Below, piece after piece: positions 57,851-64,000 of a DNA stretch of 64,000 nucleotides. Made by a program: the position numbers and the translations under genes. The number at the start of each line of letters is the position of its first letter. Positions within the stretch are counted from its first letter, which is position 1. The stretch is from Dillenia suffruticosa (Eukaryota > Streptophyta > Magnoliopsida > Dilleniales > Dilleniaceae), in the NCBI GenBank assembly GCA_033439265.1, contig JAVTVX010000020.1:15642001-15706000 (forward strand). The letters are read 5' to 3'. The notes beneath the pieces are model-generated. The model was not told the DNA's origin, ran no database searches, and saw nothing but the letters and a program-made list of their open reading frames with translations.

Positions 57851-58260
57851 TTTGAAGAAGAGGGTAGGAAAGAGCCGTGAGTGAGTGAAGTGGTGAGGAC
57901 TGAAGTTTGTTTGTTGGTGACTGAGTGTGCCGAGATGAATGGGATGAGTAAGGGAGTTAAGTAAATAGCACTACTGTTAGCTCGTGTTAGTGTGTTAGTT
58001 CGGTTAGCTGGATAGAGTGCAGATAGCTGGATAGATAGCTGGATAGAGTAGAGTGTTGGGTAGTGGTGTAAGAGTGCAAAATATCGGGTAGCTAGAGTGC
58101 AGTAGTGTAGCTCTGCAGAAATAGAAATAGCTTGGAGTGCAGTGAAGTGTAGTTGGAGAGAGTGCGAAATTGCTAGAGTGCAGCGGTAGTGCAGTGGGAG
58201 TTGTGGAAATTTGAAGTTGATTGTTTCGTGGCAGCAGTAGTAACGTTAACATTTTGAAAG
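57851..58260. other. Guanine-rich low-complexity interval
   Basis: Short repeated words such as AGCTGGATAGA and GAGTGCAGTAGTG recur on the plus strand (57,990-58,200). No credible frame. It may be the upstream region of the decayed gene. Confidence 0.45.
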
Positions 58261-58600
58261 GCGCGGACTGAGTGGAGTGCAATGTACGAGGTGGAGGACT
58301 CCTGTCGTGGCAGTAGCAGCGTTCAAAATATGAGTCCTGTCGTCGCAGTGTTTAAAATTTTAAATTTGAAAGCCTGTTCGCATGTGAATGTGCATAGCGC
58401 GGACTGAGTGGAGTGCAGTGCTGCGATGCGAGGAGGAGCATCGTGGCAGCAGCAGCGTTCAAATTTTGCAATCTAATTGTTCGCATGTGAATGTGCGTGG
58501 CGTGGCGCGGACTGGTGGAGTGCAGTGCTACGAGGTGGAGTCATGTCGTGGCTGCCAGCTTTCAACAACTCACATGTGAATGTAATTGTGATGACCATGT
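58261..58600. repeat. Tandem repeat with GCGCGGACTG unit start
   Basis: Units begin at 58,261, 58,397 and 58,505 and share GCGCGGACTG(AG)TGGAGTGCA, then a CGAGG(TG/AG)GAG block and TCGTGGC. Spacing is 136 then 108 bp because the first unit carries extra sequence. No gene is recognised. Confidence 0.75.
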
Positions 58601-60572
58601 CAATTTTAAACTTGTCGGTTTGAAGTTTGAAGTTTGAAGTTTTGTCGGCCAAGTTCAAAGTTCAATTAAAAGTTCAATTGGCGCGGTAAAAATTTCATAT
58701 TTTTTAATTTCTGTTTTCTTGTCAATTTCGTTTTTTCCTATCCGTATTTTTAAAATTTTATTCTTTATCTCCATAAAAATCAAATTTCTAAGTAATTATG
58801 TTTTTTAATTTTATAAATTTGTGTGAAAAAATATTTTGTTTCTTCAATTATTTATTTTTGTTTAGAAACAAAATTTTTTTTTTGCTACAAACAAATCGTG
58901 AAACTAAAACTATATAAATTTTTTTTCCTTCAAATTGTTATTATTAGATTAAAAGAAATATAAAGAATTCTTTTTTAGAAAAATAAAAGATCTTAAAATA
59001 TTTGATAGATGTGAATGATTAAAAGAAAATGTAATATTACAAAATTTAGATGATTAAAAGATATAAAAAATATGAATATTACGGAAAAAAAAAACATCCT
59101 CTTTTCAAAAAATTTGTTAAAAAATAAAAAATTTAAAATATATATATATATATTTTTTTTTTGGGCACCACTTCTATTTATTTATTTGAAAATGATTCTC
59201 GATATTAAAAAGATTTTCAACAACATTTTTATTTTTATTGGCAAAATTTCCAAAACTATAACCATTTAAACCAATTTTTTTATAATTCTCGTAAAAATCA
59301 AATCTGAACTTTATATTTATAATTACATAACAATCAAATCGGTCTCATAATTAAAGCGACGGTTGCCTTTTTTTTGGTCAGTGGTAGGAAAAAGCAAACA
59401 AACATACGAGAAAAAAGAATTTGCCATCACGTATACTCTCCCCTCAATTCTAACCTGGCTCCTGGCCATGGGAGAAGACTTGACAAATTGAACTAATATT
59501 TGTGGATTTCTGTGTGAGAGAGTGAGAGAGTGAGAGAGTGAGAGAGTGAGAGAGAGAAAGTGTGTATACTTATGAACAAATCATTTTCTACACAATTCTA
59601 TTATTAATTCATGGATCGATGCACATGGATGAGATGGGGAGAGAGAAGAGAGGATAATTTGAGATTCCAATTTAAATTCATTAAAATAATTTAATGTTAA
59701 ATAATTGTAAAATTATATATATTTTTTATATTTATTATAATTAAAATTATTATATATAAAAATAAATTGATTTATATTAAGTTTTCAAATGGTAAATAAT
59801 ATAGTACAGTGGGAAGTAAATGATTTGAGTTAATGCATTTGATTTGAGTTTGGCGTGAGAATAAGTTGAAAAGATGGTTGTGGTCAGTGCATGCCGGCCA
59901 AAATCCAATCTTGTTAAGAATAATGGTGGGATGGATACTAAGAAATATGGTGGAGCCAAAATCCAATCATTCTTTTGGTCTGGAATTTGCCACGCCGATG
60001 CCATAAATGCTTAGATTCATCCGATTCTTCGGTTTAATTTAGGAAAATATTACTATATACACGAAAATTTTTCAGATTTTGGTCCTCAAATACTTAAATA
60101 AAAAATTTGTAAAAAAATTATAGTCTAATTTTAATCCAATTTTTGATTTTAAATATAAATAATTATATTTATAGAGTTTCATATATATTGATTTGGTTTG
60201 TTGCTTGTTGCTTGTTGCTTAGTGTTGAATAAGAGTAAGGCCAAATGTGAAATATGAGATATCATGCGAGTATGCGAGTATGCTAGATGCCCATTGCTGG
60301 ACTTGCGCAAAGAATCTCAATTGTAATTGTAAATAGGGACAATTCATGTGCAAATCAATCGAACTTGGTGAATCTCAATTGACAATTCAAAAAAAAAGTA
60401 TTATACATAGGGAGAGAGGACAAGATCCTACAAAAATTATAATCAGTGGAAAAAAAATTAAATTCATTTAAAAATTAATTTTAAATTATAAAATTATATA
60501 TATTATTCAAATTTTACTTTAATTAAAATTATAAAAAAAAAACTTTTAAGAATATCCTCCATGTGGAAGCGG

Positions 60573-60613
<41 letters not shown>

Positions 60614-62989
60614 CTTAAATTATTTTAAAGAAAATAAATAAAGAACAAATAAAGATTTATTGTTGGACATTATTGTGCTATGAATTTGGGGCAATTGATC
60701 TGTACAAAAAAATAAAGGAAAAAGTTTTAATTCTCCATAAAATTTTTCCATTAATATACTAACTCTTTTTTTAAATATATATAGTTAAATATATATAATT
60801 TGATCTTGAATTGATTTCTATTTTAAAAGTTACATTTAAATACTAAAATTTGTAAAATAATTTACATATTTTATAATTTACTAAACTTCAAATTATTATA
60901 ATAAAATTTTGTTTTTAGAATAATGTACTAAATTTGAAAATTTAGTATAATTTAAAATTTTAGAATAATTACGAAACTTTTTTGCTTATATATGTATGGT
61001 GTATGGTGCGTGGTGTGTGGTGTGTGGTGTGTGGTGTGTTTGGAGTTTTGCTTAACTTCACTTGGTTGGGTGTGTGGTGTGGTGGTGATATTGTTACTTC
61101 CCTTTTTACTTTTTAGTTTAGTTTGGTTTTGTTTAGTGTAGTTTGGTTTGATATATTTCATGTTTCTATATAATATATATAGCAATTTTTGTAATTTTGA
61201 TGTTTAATCTTTTTCTCACACAATAATCTTATCAAACCTCAATCTTTCAATCAATCAAACTCATCATTATAAACACTAATTATAAACACTAACCACTAAC
61301 ACACTAACTAAACTAAACTAACGTTAATTCTTCTTCATCTTTAATATTAATCAATCAATCTTAAAATTTTACAATATAATCATATATATATATATATATA
61401 TATATAATATAATCAATTACAAATTATAATACACCAATAAACTACTTTTTATTATTATTAGAATTTTATTTTTGATTAAAAATATTAAGTTAATTATTAT
61501 AAAATATTTTATAGATGTGGAGAAAAAAATGAGAAAAAAAAATTTATTTTAATGTTAAAAATTTTATATGTAACTAAAAATGAAGGAATATTAAAAAAAT
61601 ATAATTATTAAGATAAAGAAAAAGATTTTTTTTGTTGAAACTTATAAACCTGTTTTTTTAAATTTCCTGAAAATTAAAAATTATTGAAAAAATATTTATT
61701 TTTTAAAATTCAACTTTCTATATTTTTTATCTATTATTGCACACGTTCCAAAAAATTTAACTCAACAAAAAGAATTTAAAATAACGCCAAATTTTCACAT
61801 GAAATCTATCCCGCAAAGTGTATTTTCTCTTCTCTCTTCTCGTCTCTCTCTCTTTCTCTCTCTTGTTGTCATGTCATCTTCATCATCGGTCACCTCTCTA
61901 TCTTTCAATTTCCCTCTCTTACCTCTCTATCTTTCAATCTCCCTCTCTCATACTCTCACACACACACACACGGAATCCTTTAATCAATTATTCAAAATTT
62001 GAAAATTTAAAATTTAATCAAATCAAAAGTTTTCAAATGTGATTTGAAATAGTTACAAATGCGAAACTTTTCATACTTTTTATATGATTTATTTTTCTAT
62101 TCATAAAACAATCACTAAATTAAATTAAATTAAATGATATCTTTATTAAATTAAAAATTAAATTAAATCAATGATTATATTTATGTTAGCAAAATTAAAT
62201 GACAAAATAATTAGAAGATTAATTAATTATTTATTCTAGTTAATTAATTAAGAGAGATATTAAATTAAATCACATAATCATAAAACTCCATCTAAAACTT
62301 AAATTTTATCTTAATATTATTATTTTTCTATTAAATTCTTTATTCAATATTAATTTATTAAATGATATTGTTCTTGAAAACCTTTCCTTCTCTCTTTTCA
62401 AATATATTTCTTTTAAAATATTTTTTTTGGCTTTATTAATTATTAAGTTAGGGAAGTATTAATATAATTAAATTAGTTATTTATATGTTATTAATTTAAA
62501 TTAATAATATTATTAATTAACAATTGAAATGATATAAAATTATTAATTTATATAATAGTGTTATGATATATCGCAATATATTATTATAATATATTATACT
62601 TATTTGATGAATTTTTTTAAAAATGGGAAAGGATTTTTTTTTTTGAATTTTCTTAAAAAGAATTGAAGATGAATTTTATAGAATGAATTTTGTTAAAGAA
62701 AGAAAAGGAGAACATTTTTCTTAACAAGTGCTCGGAAGGAAGGAACAAGCGATGAAATTTCTTGAAAATCAGGAGAAGGAAGAGCGTAGAGAAGAGCCCA
62801 TCGAATCCTTTGGAAGCATATCGAAATCGAAATCAGGAGAATAGCCATCGAATCCTCTGGAAGCAAACTTTGGAAACTTTGAAAGCAAATTTTAAAGATT
62901 ATGAATTTTCTTTAAAAAACAAAAAAAAAAAGACATCGAATCTCATATATTTGAAGAACAATTTTTTATGAATTTTCTAAAAAAAAAAA
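58601..62989. other. AT-rich region with microsatellites, no gene seen
   Basis: No credible frame on either strand. Simple repeats: (GAGAGAGT)n 59,513-59,560; (TA)n about 60,578-60,611; (GTGTGGT)n about 60,994-61,045; (TA)n 61,383-61,407; CT-rich 61,830-61,950 followed by (CA)n 61,957-61,970. Confidence 0.6.
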
Positions 62990-63180
62990 AGTGCTGCACA
63001 GATGCTTGCGCGCGGGCACCAGCAAGGGTGCTTGCCACGCGCATGCCCAGGCTCCCGCAACGCATGCGTGGCATGTCCCACGCGCCCGCGAGCCAGCTTA
63101 CCCGGGCCCCGCTATAGCATCTGCAGGCACCCGTGTAGGCGCTTGCTTGCGCACTTGGTGGTGCGGTCCTAGCTGTTGTT
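62990..63180. repeat. Second GC-rich island
   Basis: A GC-rich block rich in GCATGC, GCGCGGGC and CACGCGC words, similar in vocabulary to 55,530-56,040 but without the 67-bp periodicity. Flanks are AT-rich. No gene. Confidence 0.6.
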
Positions 63181-64000
63181 TTTTTGTTCTTGTTTGTTTT
63201 GTTTTTGTGTTTCTAAAAATTTAAATTTTTAATAATATTATTTTAAATAATATGATTTGAAAATATTATTTTAATTTAAGTTGTTAATATTATTAATTTA
63301 AATAATGTAACAATATTTTATAATTTTATATAAATTAAAAAAATAACTAATAATATTAATATTACTTTATTTTAATTCACACTTAATTTACATTTACAAA
63401 TATTTAAATAATAACCCATTTTCTATTTTACTACCAAATTACCCTTTTTTTCTTTAGCAATTTAAAAACACAGCAAAAACATTTTCTTATTTTTTTTTTT
63501 ACAAATTTATGTAAATGATTTGTATTTAATATGATGATTTGTATTTAATATCATTTAAAATCTAATTCAATTTATACCATATATTCAATTTAATACCTAT
63601 ATAAACTTTAAACACACATAAACTCTAAACTATAAATTATTATAATTTTAATTTTTTGAACAAAGGCATCTTTTATTCATACATGTTTGGCATCTTTTAT
63701 TCATATTCATAGATTTATATAATGGTAGATAATTTGCTAAGTTTCATAAATTATTTTAGAATTGAAAAAATCGTAATATGAAATGTATAAACTATATTAA
63801 TTAATTCTATAAACTATATTAATTAATTTTAAAGATGTCAAATTAATTAATTTTAAAGATATCAAATGTCAAATATGAAATGTATTGATTAATTTTAAAC
63901 ATTAAATGTGAAATATTAAATGTGAAATATTAAATATTAAATGAGAAATATGAAACCTACTCATTAATTTTAAAATGTCAAATATAAAAATATTAGTGGT
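63181..64000. other. AT-rich tail of the window, no gene seen
   Basis: Repetitive short words (AAATATTAAATGTGAAATAT near 63,900-63,960) and no credible frame. Confidence 0.5.

Noticed and set aside
60994-61080. Telomere-like repeat in (GTGTGGT)n
   Set aside because: The unit is not the plant telomere TTTAGGG, and the block is a short minisatellite.

Overview
The window looks like a transposon-dense stretch of a flowering plant (probably eudicot) nuclear genome. This rests on Ty1/copia elements with initiator-Met tRNA primer sites, a Tekay-like chromovirus, L1- and RTE-type LINE remnants and a CACTA (En/Spm) transposon, all in very AT-rich DNA. I found no convincing host gene, tRNA, rRNA or CRISPR array.

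Bases 1-40,260 are one nested stack. The oldest layer is an L1-like LINE on the minus strand, seen as pieces at 1,745-2,281, 11,292-12,544 and 38,623-39,504, with a probable 5' leader up to about 40,260. Two elements inserted into it. The first is a 3.9 kb solo LTR (2,282-11,286; duplication ACTTG), itself hit by Copia-1 (2,501-7,570; AAATT). The second is a Ty3/gypsy Tekay-like element (12,550-38,617, minus; TCTCT). The gypsy element later received Copia-2 (14,658-19,695; AATTG) in its left LTR, Copia-3 (21,860-32,006) in its pol, and an RTE tail (36,711-37,370) in its right LTR. Copia-4 (24,278-29,390; CAAAT) then inserted inside Copia-3. LTR pairs read by eye show 0 differences for Copia-2 and Copia-4, 3 in 441 for Copia-3 and 6 in 457 for Copia-1, which fits the nesting order. 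Copia-2 has one unbroken 1,398-codon gag-pol frame. Copia-4 has one open 1,440-codon frame with an odd start. Copia-1 and Copia-3 carry in-frame stops. At the left edge (1-1,740) are a copia pol scrap, a nearly complete Copia-4-family LTR in the opposite orientation, and two poorly identified LTR-like scraps.

Bases 40,261-44,261 are AT-rich, with a probable Tat/Athila-type gypsy LTR remnant. Bases 44,262-54,406 are a CACTA transposon: a CACTAC terminus, a dense subterminal array, a TnpA-like gene and a TNP2-like transposase gene on the minus strand. Both genes are broken by nonsense or splice changes.

Bases 54,407-64,000 are AT-rich and hold a GC-rich 67-bp tandem repeat island (55,530-56,040), a decayed gene resembling the putative plant transposon protein family (about 56,466-57,850), another tandem repeat (58,261-58,600), several microsatellites and a second GC-rich island (62,990-63,180).
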